This document shows, piece after piece, positions 44,965 to 52,718 of a DNA stretch of 55,723 nucleotides; position 1 is the stretch's first letter; the number at the start of each line of letters is the position of its first letter. The stretch covers positions 1 through 55,723 of the forward strand of contig MEQK01000152.1 of the NCBI GenBank assembly GCA_001770175.1. The letters run 5' to 3'. A program made the position numbers and the translations under genes. Below the pieces are notes generated by a model. That model saw nothing but the letters and a program-made list of their open reading frames with translations, had not been told where the DNA came from and did no database searches. The DNA is from Bdellovibrionales bacterium RIFOXYD1_FULL_55_31 (lineage in GTDB: Bacteria > Bdellovibrionota > UBA1018).

Positions 44965-46314
44965 TTGCCTATTATCAATCATTCATCCCATCGTATATGT
45001 AGCGGAAAAGAACAGTTGCAAGTGAGGAAATCGGAACCGTACGCAGAGACGGGTAATCTCATCGGACGCAGGGCCGGTGAGCGCTTTGATCCGGTGTCCA
45101 GGCGAGCAGCAATTGCAGCAAGAGCCAGGATGAACTCAAAGGAACGTTTCAATAACTTACTTAACCATCTGACCTACGACCTGATCAGGGAATGCCTACA
45201 CGAGATTCCGAGGATGAGTTCGGCCGGAGAGGACGGAATGACGGTAGATCAGGCACGAGAAAATCTTTCTTGGCTGCTTCGACCGATTCTGAAGCAAATC
45301 CACGAAGGACGATACCGACCCCCAGCTGTTAAGCGGGTCTACATTCCGGAAGGTAATGGGAAGGTGCGTCCAATCGGGATCCCATCGGTCCTTGACCGTG
45401 CGATTCAGGTTGCGATGACACGGATACTGAATGAAATCTATGAGCAGGATTTTCTCACGTGCTCGTTTGGATTTCGGGCAGGGTTGAGCTGTCACCACGC
45501 GCTGGCGACGGTCGGCGAAGTACTTTATCGCTTGAAGTTGGAACACGTTCTGGAGGTGGACATCCAGGATTTCTTTGGAAGTCTGAGCCATGAATGGCTC
45601 ATGAAATTCCTGAGCTTGAGAGTTGGCGACAATCGCGTCCTGAAACTGGTCGAGGCGTGGTTGAAGGCAGGTGTCATGGAGGAGTGCGCGTGGCGAGAGA
45701 GTGAGAAGGGAACCCCATAAGGGGGATCGATCTCACCTTTGCTCGCGAACCTTTATCTCCATTACGTGCTCGATCTGTGGTTTGAGAAGAAAATGAAGGT
45801 GAAATTTGGAGGCAAAGCGGAGCTGATTCGTTATGCTGACGATTTTTGTCTGTTCTTCAAAACAGCAGAGGGTGTGGAGGTCATGCGACCTCTGTTAACC
45901 GCCGAGCGTCGATGAATGACCTTTCTTGGCTTCACGATCTATCGAATGAAAAACCGATCAGGTACGGATGCCAAGACGGTATTCGAAACCGAGAGCAAAC
46001 GACTGAGCCGTGCGAAAAGCGCGATCAGGGAAAAGCTCAAAAGGAATCGACATAAGCCAATTGAGAAACAGGCTGAAGCGATAAACGCGACGCTTCGTGG
46101 CCATTTCAACTACTATGGCCTTGCGGGTAATCGTAAGAAGATCGCGGGATACTGGCACTTTGTCCGCGAGGAGTGGAGACATTGCCTCTCGAGACGAAGC
46201 CAAAATGGGCGGGTCACTTGGGCGGATTTCCTGGAAATTGAAGAGAAATTCCCTTTGGTCTCCCCAAAACTTCGAATTAGCTACGCTCAATTAGCTTCAT
46301 TTGTCCGGCTGTGA
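44965..46314 (+). pseudogene. ltrA: Group II intron reverse transcriptase/maturase, inactivated
   Basis: One frame carries the whole gene in three blocks. Block 1 (TTG 44965 after GTAGGAGAG) has the RT start with SSAGEDGMTVDQ, KRVYIPEGNGKVRPIGIPSV and CSFGFRAGLSCHHAL. The GTPQGG motif reads GTP-stop-GG: the CAA codon has become TAA at 45718-45720. Block 2 continues GGSISPLLANLYLHYVLDLW and LIRYADDFCLFF (catalytic YADD intact) up to TGA at 45913. About 30-40 residues between the YADD block and the next part are missing. Block 3 (from 45916) has FLGFTIYRMK and the maturase X domain, LRGHFNYYGLAGNRKK. Nonsense codons plus a deletion show it is dead. Confidence 0.88.
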
Positions 46315-46330
46315 GCAGCTACTTTCCGAA

Positions 46331-46402
46331 GAGCGTAGTGCGGGAAATCCGCACGCTACGTTCTGTGGTGGGGCCGATCAGAAATGGGTCGGCCTACCCG
46401 AT
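46331..46402 (+). ncRNA. Group II intron domains V and VI
   Basis: Domain V at 46331-46363: lower stem GAGCGTAG/CTACGTTC with the AGC catalytic triad, a two-base CG bulge, upper stem TGCGG/CCGCA and a GAAA-type loop, 33 bases in all. Domain VI follows from about 46370: GGGCCGA pairs with TCGGCC, then CTACCCGAT supplies the branch A and the 3' end. The G-T pair in the lower stem and all landmark elements agree with bacterial introns. Confidence 0.8.
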
Positions 46403-46523
46403 TCAAGGGACCGTTGTTATACTTACAAAGCGTTGGGCCCCGGTGTTCGTCACACGGCCTCGCGTGTGCGTGCGACGACTCTCTCAGTTGAGTTGCTGAA
46501 ACCTCGTTCGGCAAGGCACAGTT

Positions 46524-46861
46524 TTGCGTACGAATGGTCATTTTCTAGCCGTCGAGACAGCATCCATCATGATCGTGTTCCTGGATGGAGCTTGGAAGGA
46601 GCTGAGGCGCAGTACAGCGGCGGCTTCGTGGGACAATTACTCTACGGCTACGCTTTCTGGCGCCCAAAGGAGCCTGAGGCCGGTCCTCATTGCGGTGAGC
46701 ATGAACCTGTTCGGACTGATCCCTGTCATGACTGCGACTGGAAGCGAATCGCGACACCCTTCTTTGGTGGGCTTTTGTCTTGACCCTTTTAACACTCATT
46801 GTTTGTGCCTGTTGCGTATCAGCTGCGGGAGGCAAAGCTTTTGAAAAAGCAGACTGGATGA
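46524..46861 (+). pseudogene. C-terminal remnant of a CusA/CzcA-type heavy-metal RND pump
   Basis: The pieces lie in order but in different frames: ETASIMIVFLDGAWKELRR and RSLRPVLIAVSMNLFGLIPV (frame of 46524), KRIATPFFGGL (second frame), WAFVLTLLTLIV (third frame) and FVPVAYQLREAKLLKKQTG with a stop at 46859. They match the last membrane helices and tail of CusA/CzcA efflux proteins (VMKRIAxPMxGG...VPAIY). Several frameshifts and the missing 900-plus upstream residues show it is a dead fragment. Copper-associated DUF2231 and DUF305 genes follow, so it is probably what is left of a metal-resistance cluster. Confidence 0.7.
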
Positions 46862-46953
46862 GGATCGGCGCGACAATTTCCCGGCCTGCTTCTTGCGACG
46901 AAGTTCTCTGGAAGAATAGTGCAATGGGTGGAGCGCTATGGGGAGGATAGAGC

Positions 46954-47475
46954 TTGGACTGGTCGCTACTTGGGTTTGAAGGGCTTTGGAAAGTCTACAA
47001 TGTGCATCCCGCGTTCGTTCACTTTCCTGTTGCGCTGCTCCCGAGCTCCTTCTTGCTCTATCTGCTCGGGGTGTTGATGAGGAGGAGAACGTTGGTCACT
47101 TCGGGGCGCTCTTGTCTCTATTTGGGCTTTGGCGGCGCAGCGATCGCTGTTTTGACTGGAGTTCTCGCCGAAGACACATTTCCTCATGGCCAGCAGGTCC
47201 ACAGAATGATCGAAACCCATGAGGCTATCGGCTGGACAGTTCTTTCTTTATCCTTACTGCTTACCGTCTGGAGTTTTTGGAGGGCTGACGGAATGCCCAG
47301 GCACGTCTGGGGATTTCTGGGCCTGTTGGGAGTCACGAGCCTTCTGGTGCTCCAGAACGGTGACATCGGGAGCCGAATGGTTTACTTGCACGGCGCAGCG
47401 GTTAAGCCAGCTGCCGATTCGGGTTCAGCGCAGCACGGGCAGTCTGAAGGAAGCGGGCATCGGCATCATCATTGA
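46954..47475 (+). CDS. DUF2231 family membrane protein
   Basis: 173 residues, TTG start with GGGGAGGATAG upstream. Four membrane helices and the signature VHPAFVHFPVALLPSSFLLY identify DUF2231, with a second His-rich helix (VHRMIETHEAIGW). The C-terminus is GHRHHH, a possible metal tail. Members often sit beside heme or copper genes; function is unknown. The DUF305 gene starts 24 bases after it. Confidence 0.88.
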   Translation: MDWSLLGFEGLWKVYNVHPAFVHFPVALLPSSFLLYLLGVLMRRRTLVTSGRSCLYLGFGGAAIAVLTGVLAEDTFPHGQQVHRMIETHEAIGWTVLSLSLLLTVWSFWRADGMPRHVWGFLGLLGVTSLLVLQNGDIGSRMVYLHGAAVKPAADSGSAQHGQSEGSGHRHHH

Positions 47476-47499
47476 CGGGAATGAACGAAAGGACGTGGA

Positions 47500-47997
47500 A
47501 TGAGCTACCGACGATACTTCGCCATGATCGGAACCTCGATGGTGATCATGTTTGTTCTGATGTACTTCAACACCTATTCCTGGGATCACGTCTATTGGAG
47601 CGAAACCAGGGTTTACATGGCCCTCATGATGGGTGCGGCAATGGCTTTGGTCATGCTGAGCTTCATGTTGAGCATGTATCGGAGTAAGAAAATAAACGCC
47701 GCGATTTACCTGGGGAGCGCCGTTGTGCTTCTCGGAGCTCTCTTCCTGGTTCGTTCACAAGCCACCGTACAGGGCCCTTCGTACATGCGAGCCATGATTC
47801 CTCACCATTCAATCGCGATTCTGACCAGTGAGCGTGCTGAGATCACCGATTTAAGGGTGCGAAAGCTGGCCGACAAGATTATCGAGTCTCAGCGACGCGA
47901 GATCGAGGAAATGAAGTGGCTGCTGCAAGACATCCGTGAAAACGGGTTTGCTGATACGCCAGAGAAGGTTCGTGACCGAACTGTTCCGAAATTTTAG
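47500..47997 (+). CDS. DUF305 family membrane-anchored protein
   Basis: 165 residues with three N-terminal membrane helices rich in Met (MSYRRYFAMIGTSMVIMFVL, MALMMGAAMALVMLSFMLSM) and a C-terminal DUF305 domain: SYMRAMIPHHSIAILTSERA and LADKIIESQRREIEEMKWLL. DUF305 is a ferritin-like helical domain; its MIPHH and ExxEM residues are likely metal ligands, and family members occur in copper-resistance clusters. Co-transcribed with the DUF2231 gene. Confidence 0.88.
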   Translation: MSYRRYFAMIGTSMVIMFVLMYFNTYSWDHVYWSETRVYMALMMGAAMALVMLSFMLSMYRSKKINAAIYLGSAVVLLGALFLVRSQATVQGPSYMRAMIPHHSIAILTSERAEITDLRVRKLADKIIESQRREIEEMKWLLQDIRENGFADTPEKVRDRTVPKF

Positions 47998-48129
47998 ACG
48001 CCGAGAGAATACGTTGTGTAAATCGTGTCGCGACTCACGCAGAGGTAGCTGGCAATTTCGTCGACCGACAACTAGTGATAATTTTCCTATCGTAGGAACG
48101 GAATCGACTTTTGTAAAGGTCGTTCTTTC

Positions 48130-49143
48130 TTATCTCATCCGATGCTGCAAACGACAAAACCCACGAAATCTCTGCCAGTTGTTCGCAGACTCGACCCGGA
48201 TCGTTGCTTCGTAATTCCTGAGTCCCGCATAGGCAGCATCGCCAGTGGACGCGCGCAGCAGCTCGAGGGTGATCTGCGTTTCGGGCGCATATGGGGTTTT
48301 TGCGATTCCATGAAGCGTTTTGGTTAGTGTTCCGGAACTGAAAGAAACGTTTCCGATCATATCCACGTCCCAATTCGTCGTATTGCTATAGCATTGATCG
48401 CCATTTTCTGGATTTTCCTGTTTATCACATTTGGTGAGAGATCCTTTGCCCGGGCAGGTCGAGGCGCCTGATTGCAGAGGAAAGGAAAGCTCGTATGCGC
48501 CGACAGGATAGGCTTCGGCCCACTCGCAATGCATTCCACTTTGGAAAAAGCAGCCCCAGCATTCCTCTGAATCGAAGCGGCTCCGGTTACCGGGCCGACA
48601 GTTCTGCGCGCACCATGTTGAGGCGTCACTTTCGTCTCCGCCGCCGAGCGTACGGATAGGAAAGGGCTCGACCGGCCCCGGACGGAACTCTTCGAAGCGG
48701 AGATATGGCTTTAGAACGCCCGCGAGGTCTTCGAGCGGCATATCGACGGGTGATGGTCCCCAGCATACTTCGCCGTCCGCACTGCATCCTCCGTTGTCCT
48801 TGGAGTGATGGCTGTTGCATGCGATCGCCAGATTCTCGCGCAGCACAAAGGTCCCGATGCCATTGTACTTCGTAATTCGGAAAGCCTGCCCGGCGCGGAT
48901 TTCACGAGGGTTGGGGTACTCATCATATGAGAGCCAGCATTTCGTTCGGACTCCATTGCGATTTATTGTCGGCCCGGCGATCGTCAACTCGCGTGTAAAA
49001 GGCGCAAGAAGAACTAGCTTTTCAAAGATAACTTGGATTTTCCCCTTCATCAATAGGTCGGTAAAAGTTGTCGGGGTTGTTGCCGCCGCGAAACATGGGA
49101 ATGAAAAGAATAAGATCGATAATAAGGTGAGATACGGTTTCAT
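48130..49143 (-). CDS. Secreted Cys-rich protein of unknown function
   Basis: 337 residues from ATG 49143 (start overlaps the HAD gene stop by 4 bases). A signal peptide ends near FPCFAAATT. The mature part has many Cys in short spacing (CAQNCRPGNRS, EECWGCFFQSGMHCEW, CPGKGSLTKCDKQ), an Asn/Gly-rich centre and a beta-rich C-terminus (NWDVDMIGNVSFSSGTLTKT). It looks like a disulfide-stabilised extracellular or periplasmic protein; I know no family. It is translationally coupled to a HAD-family hydrolase. Confidence 0.75.
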   Translation of the reverse strand: MKPYLTLLSILFFSFPCFAAATTPTTFTDLLMKGKIQVIFEKLVLLAPFTRELTIAGPTINRNGVRTKCWLSYDEYPNPREIRAGQAFRITKYNGIGTFVLRENLAIACNSHHSKDNGGCSADGEVCWGPSPVDMPLEDLAGVLKPYLRFEEFRPGPVEPFPIRTLGGGDESDASTWCAQNCRPGNRSRFDSEECWGCFFQSGMHCEWAEAYPVGAYELSFPLQSGASTCPGKGSLTKCDKQENPENGDQCYSNTTNWDVDMIGNVSFSSGTLTKTLHGIAKTPYAPETQITLELLRASTGDAAYAGLRNYEATIRVESANNWQRFRGFCRLQHRMR

Positions 49144-49889
49144 GATTTCCTCCTCAGGAAGTTTTTGATCCAAAAAGCCGATGGATCGGGGGTGCTGCTG
49201 TCATCCGAATGAATAGTGTCCACGAAGCCGAGAATGGCGCAGGGGAAGTGTTTGTGCGCGGTATTGAGATGGTTGGACTCGTTGTCGAACGCCGCGATCG
49301 CTTCACCAAGGTCTCGGATTTTGTCGAGGGCAGATCCTTTGAAAGACGAATCTGGAATCTCGGGCGCGGGCTTCATCAGAAGAACGGTTTGGCTGTCGAG
49401 TGGAAAACCATTCGACAGCAGGGCCGACCGCGTTCCCGTTTCCATATTCGGCGCATTGCGGCCGGTGAGATAGACGATCGTGGTTCCGCGGGCGTGGAGT
49501 TCGCGGACGAATTCCGGGGCTCCTTCAATTGCGTCATCATCGCAGCAATAGCGGCTTGAGAGGTAGTTCTGAAGGTATAGAGGGGAGGCGTATTCCAGGA
49601 ATGGCGCGGAGTTGATTCCCGCCTCGTCTCGGATCATCCGTTCGGGACACAGGACGAAGCTCTGGAATCGAAAGTTCGTTCGGGAGGTGAGCTCCAGTAG
49701 CCTGCCGGATTCATAGAGAAAACGGCATTGAATTTCGGTGTTTTGAGCCAGGTCCCGCATAACTCGGACGGCACGAGCGCGGCTGTCGAGCAGGGTTTCG
49801 TCCAAATCGAAAACGGCTACCGGGGGGCGCTGCTGTTTGTCTGAAGTCAGGAAAGTCCGTGATTTTGTGAGAACCGCATCCAAAAGCAT
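49140..49889 (-). CDS. HAD superfamily hydrolase
   Basis: 249 residues. HAD motifs: I in VAVFDLDETLLDSRARA, II in TIVYLTGRNAP, III Lys in LLMKPAPEIP, IV in AIAAFDNESNHL. A cap domain of about 90 residues lies between motifs I and II. It would act as a phosphatase on a small phosphate ester or protein; the substrate is unknown. No signal peptide. It is the first gene of a two-gene unit with the Cys-rich secreted protein. Confidence 0.85.
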   Translation of the reverse strand: MLLDAVLTKSRTFLTSDKQQRPPVAVFDLDETLLDSRARAVRVMRDLAQNTEIQCRFLYESGRLLELTSRTNFRFQSFVLCPERMIRDEAGINSAPFLEYASPLYLQNYLSSRYCCDDDAIEGAPEFVRELHARGTTIVYLTGRNAPNMETGTRSALLSNGFPLDSQTVLLMKPAPEIPDSSFKGSALDKIRDLGEAIAAFDNESNHLNTAHKHFPCAILGFVDTIHSDDSSTPDPSAFWIKNFLRRKS

Positions 49890-49919
49890 GGGCGGTATTT
49901 AGCTGAGCTGACCTATAAA

Positions 49920-49951
49920 CAAAAATATATAATTGGCATAAAAAATATTCC
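49920..49951. promoter_or_regulatory. AT-rich divergent promoter region of the LysR gene
   Basis: Between the HAD gene and the LysR gene (49890-49968) there is an A/T-rich stretch with AATATATAATT and AAAAAATATT on either side of GGCA, an imperfect inverted arrangement typical of LysR operators (T-N11-A inside an inverted repeat). It could serve both divergent genes. The assignment rests on position and base composition only. Confidence 0.3.
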
Positions 49952-49968
49952 TGATTAGACTAAGTAAG

Positions 49969-50847
49969 ATGTTGCTGAATCAACTCGGACAGTTTTACGA
50001 AGTGGCGAGGCTCAGGAGCTTTTCCAAAGCCGCTATAAAGCTTCGCGTCAACCAGTCCGGTCTCAGCAAGACGGTGAAGAAGCTAGAGGAAGAAGTCGGT
50101 GGGTTGCTTCTGGACCGGACTCGCGGCGGGAGGGTCGAGATTACCCCGATGGGGCGAGAAGTCTTGCAACACTGCGAGAGGATCTTCGGCGAAATCGACG
50201 AGATCAGGGCGGTCACTTCTCGGAAAGACGGCGAATTGACCGGAGCCTTACGTCTCGCGATTTCCGATAATTTAGCCAATTACGTGATGCCTGATCTCCT
50301 GAAACCCATCTTGAAGCGCCATCCACGATTGACACTACAGATCTTCACCGGCACGGCGAGCGCAATCCAGCAGGAACTTTTGAGTGGCTCCGCAGAGATC
50401 GGTATGTTTTACACGAGCATCCAGAACCCGGCGCTTAAACCTGAGAAACTCGCTGATGTGGAATTCGCGCTCGTAGCGAAGAAACCGCTCAGACTCGAGG
50501 GGCTGTCCTCCGAACGGTACATCGGCTCGCGCCTCGTCGACTATGGGACACCGTATCCGGCTCTTCAGATGCTGCGTTCCTTAAACATCGCGCCTGCGGA
50601 GGTGCTTGAAGCCAATAATCAGGAAGTCCAAAAGCGCCTGGCGATCCGAGGTTACGGATATACTCTGCTCCCACACTTTATGGCGCGCGAGGATATCGCG
50701 CGAGGGCGCCTCGTCCGGGTGCGGACGCGTGTACAGCTTATTTCTCCGCTTTATTTTGCCGTGAAGAAGAACCGGACCCTTTCGCGTCCGGCGGAACTTT
50801 TTATTGCGCATCTTCGGGCGGAGTCCGGAAAATTTCTGAAGGTATGA
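49969..50847 (+). CDS. LysR-type transcriptional regulator
   Basis: 292 residues. The N-terminal winged helix is canonical: FYEVARLRSFSKAAIKLRVN, QSGLSKTVKKLEEEVGGLLL, DRTRGGRVEITPMG (about 8-62). The C-terminal periplasmic-binding-like domain (about 90-290) senses a small effector. Its target may be the divergent HAD/Cys-rich pair, as LysR genes often regulate their divergent neighbour. Repeat copy 3 begins 3 bases after its stop. Confidence 0.93.
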   Translation: MLLNQLGQFYEVARLRSFSKAAIKLRVNQSGLSKTVKKLEEEVGGLLLDRTRGGRVEITPMGREVLQHCERIFGEIDEIRAVTSRKDGELTGALRLAISDNLANYVMPDLLKPILKRHPRLTLQIFTGTASAIQQELLSGSAEIGMFYTSIQNPALKPEKLADVEFALVAKKPLRLEGLSSERYIGSRLVDYGTPYPALQMLRSLNIAPAEVLEANNQEVQKRLAIRGYGYTLLPHFMAREDIARGRLVRVRTRVQLISPLYFAVKKNRTLSRPAELFIAHLRAESGKFLKV

Positions 50848-50850
50848 ATC

Positions 50851-50963
50851 AAAAGAAAAGGCCTCGCGAAACCGGCTGAAAATCAGCAAATAACGTGGAG
50901 CATTAAATTTTGGGGTGCTTGACCTGTTCACAGTCTTTTCAGCTACTTGGCGCTGATTTTTTC
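50851..50963 (+). repeat. Dispersed structured repeat, copy 3
   Basis: Left arm GGCCTCGCGAAACCGGCTGA, then AAATCAGCAAATAACG (50859-50900), then the core TTAAATTTTGGGGTGCTTGA (from 50903), CCTGTTCACA and TTTTCAGCTACTTGGCGCTG with a T-run end. The GC hairpin of copies 1 and 2 is replaced by GTC. The left arm is shared with copy 4 only. Confidence 0.85.
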
Positions 50964-50993
50964 AAGCAGGAATATTGGATTCGTATTTCAAGA

Positions 50994-51329
50994 TCAAAGC
51001 GTCCCTTCTATGAAAACCATGTCATCTTCAGCGAGGGGAGCGCCGCGAAGTTCGGATCGTAATGCCGTGAGGCGATCAATCCAGTACTGAGGGCGTGTAG
51101 ATTTATTTACGAAGCTCTGAAATGGATGAAAATACTCTTCAAAAGGTACGGTAGTATCTGAACGCGTGATAACCTGGTTCGTTTGTACTCTCTTGCTACG
51201 GAGGAAGGTTGTCATCTCTATTACTGGGATTTGAGGATAATGGGGCCACTGAACCTCGGCCTGAATTTCTAAAAATAGCTGTTGCGCCCTTTCCTTGTTT
51301 CGCTTTTCCAGAGAGCGAAAATCCGTCAT
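50994..51329 (-). CDS. Hypothetical protein, possibly a detached methyltransferase C-terminus
   Basis: 111 residues, predicted soluble, with a Trp/Tyr-rich middle (VQWPHYPQIPVIEMTTFL) and an end FIEGTL. No family recognised. It starts 8 bases after the methyltransferase N-terminal fragment stops, and the fragment lacks its own C-terminal half, so this could be the rest of the same gene after an internal change. It is the last gene of the minus-strand module; repeat copy 3 lies beyond it. Confidence 0.5.
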   Translation of the reverse strand: MTDFRSLEKRNKERAQQLFLEIQAEVQWPHYPQIPVIEMTTFLRSKRVQTNQVITRSDTTVPFEEYFHPFQSFVNKSTRPQYWIDRLTALRSELRGAPLAEDDMVFIEGTL

Positions 51330-51336
51330 GGGTTCC

Positions 51337-51570
51337 TCAATTTGGTGTTTCGAGTGACCCTGACCGCCTCAGACAAAGCTCGTTTACATTGGGCTTTGAT
51401 TGCTCACGCACGCATCGCTCAATGATGTGAGTTGCTGGATCGATTGCTTCGATTTTGTCGCAAAAAGAGGCGAGTGTTGCAGTGAACTTACCGCATCCGC
51501 AACCGATATCCAGTAGGCGTGTAGGACGTATTTCAGAAAGTCGCGTATGAATTGGTGAGTTCATTTCCAT
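51337..51570 (-). pseudogene. N-terminal part of a class I SAM-dependent methyltransferase
   Basis: 77 residues. The SAM-binding motif I is clear (RLLDIGCGCGKFTATLA) and motif II follows (DKIEAIDPATHIIERC), but the frame stops soon after NVNELCLRRSGS, before motifs III and IV and the substrate part. A class I methyltransferase normally needs 200 or more residues, so this is truncated or frameshifted. The start overlaps the end of the double-GNAT gene by 10 bases. Confidence 0.65.
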
Positions 51571-52715
51571 TCCTCGCGCAGTAATCCAAAAGTCAAAGCA
51601 TCATAACGCTCCCCGTTTACTATTCGTGCCTTACGAATCCTAGCCTCCTCCTTGAACCCGAGTCTAAGGGCGAGTTTGATCATGCCGTGGTTTCCAGACC
51701 ACGTTTCGAGACCCAATCGTGCGAGTTTGGGATGCGCATCAAAAAGGTATTGAATCCAAAGTGTGAGCGCCTCCCTGCCGTAACCCTTGCCCCAAAGAGA
51801 TGAATTGAAAATATCGATGCCCATACTCATCCAAAATATTTCAGCAGAGTTCCAGTAACAATTGGCTTCCCCAATCAAGGTGTCGGTATTGATGTCTGCT
51901 ATCACCACCTGCATCCGTGGTTCAGGAAAACTGTTAGATTCAATCATCAACTTTCGTTTTTCTAGGCGAGGATTGATGGCAGGCAGGGTTTGTCGATAAT
52001 AAGGCCCGTCGAAATTTTGCCATTCGTGCCCTGGTTCGAGCCATTTGGCGTACGTGGGAAGATCTTTCTCTCGAAAGTCGCGGAGGACGAGGTTGTTCCC
52101 TTTTAAAGTGAACTGAGAATAAGTCGTGGTAGTCCGCTTTTGAATTTCTCCGTATCTCTGGTCCCATTCATTTTTCAGTAAACCGAAGGCGAGCTCGTCA
52201 TAGAAACGCCCGTTGATGAGTACTGTCTGTCGAAGTCGGCCTTCATTGGTGAATCCATGTCGCTTGAGCAAGCGAATGGAGGGCTCATTTTCTGCAACGG
52301 TGGTGGCCTCAATACGATTAAGTCCGAGGTCTTGAAAACAATATTGGACGAGTGCCCTCAGTCCTTTGCTCGCATAGCCTTGCTCACAATGAGGCTTCCC
52401 AATCCAAAATCCGATGTCGGCACGTTTCGAATTCCAACGAATTCGATTGGCGCTGAAGCTGCCAATGAGCGAGTTACCATTCCAAAGTCCGGCGCTAAAT
52501 CCGAAACCGTCCTTGTGATGTCTTTGGCGCGCTCTTGCGACCATTTGCTGAACTTCGTCCAGACTGGATTCCGCGTGATTAAATTTTCCAAGAAAGTCAC
52601 GGCTTGAGCTGATCAATGAGAAAAAACTATCTGCGTCTTCAGGTTCATAGTTGCGAAGACGCAGGTTACCTTCAATTGGAATTAGTATCGTTGGTGGCAG
52701 TTTCATTGCAGCCAT
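51561..52715 (-). CDS. Double GNAT-domain N-acetyltransferase (RimJ/RimL-like)
   Basis: 384 residues with two full GNAT domains in tandem. Domain 1 (about 12-185): LRLRNYEPEDADSFFSLIS, the acetyl-CoA loop GKPHCEQGYASKGLRALVQY and NEPSIRLLKRHGFTNEGRL. Domain 2 (about 205-384): LVLRDFREKDLPTYAKWLEP, SSLWGKGYGREALTLWIQYL and NHGMIKLALRLGFKEEARI. Both keep the Q/K-x-x-G-x-G/A signature. RimJ/RimL relatives acetylate N-terminal amines of proteins or small antibiotics. It sits between the Nudix fusion and the methyltransferase fragment in one operon. Confidence 0.88.
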   Translation of the reverse strand: MAAMKLPPTILIPIEGNLRLRNYEPEDADSFFSLISSSRDFLGKFNHAESSLDEVQQMVARARQRHHKDGFGFSAGLWNGNSLIGSFSANRIRWNSKRADIGFWIGKPHCEQGYASKGLRALVQYCFQDLGLNRIEATTVAENEPSIRLLKRHGFTNEGRLRQTVLINGRFYDELAFGLLKNEWDQRYGEIQKRTTTTYSQFTLKGNNLVLRDFREKDLPTYAKWLEPGHEWQNFDGPYYRQTLPAINPRLEKRKLMIESNSFPEPRMQVVIADINTDTLIGEANCYWNSAEIFWMSMGIDIFNSSLWGKGYGREALTLWIQYLFDAHPKLARLGLETWSGNHGMIKLALRLGFKEEARIRKARIVNGERYDALTFGLLREEWK

Positions 52716-52718
52716 AGT

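Larger units (their letters stand above)
44952..46402 (+). mobile_element. Group II intron, 5'-truncated and decayed
   Basis: The element consists of a broken RT/maturase frame (44965-46314) followed by a recognisable domain V (46331-46363) and domain VI, ending with CCTACCCGAT at about 46402, the expected 3' splice end (final AY). No 5' end motif or domains I-III are found before the RT; repeat copy 2 sits there instead. A 5' truncation is what incomplete reverse transcription at insertion produces. It lies next to terminator and tRNA remains, and downstream DNA holds a CusA-like remnant. Confidence 0.75.

Noticed and set aside
45718-45720. Programmed readthrough of the TAA in the RT gene
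   Set aside because: A second in-frame stop and a deletion after the YADD block show ordinary decay; the TAA is a single-base change from the expected CAA.
44965-46314. RT of a retron, DGR or Abi-type defence system
   Set aside because: The GTPQGG/YADD blocks, the maturase X-like end (LRGHFNYYG) and the domain V/VI RNA directly downstream identify a group II intron RT.
46301-46783. Long open frame over the intron 3' end
   Set aside because: It overlaps the intron RNA domains and reads as protein only in its last residues (KRIATPFFGGL), which belong to the CusA remnant.
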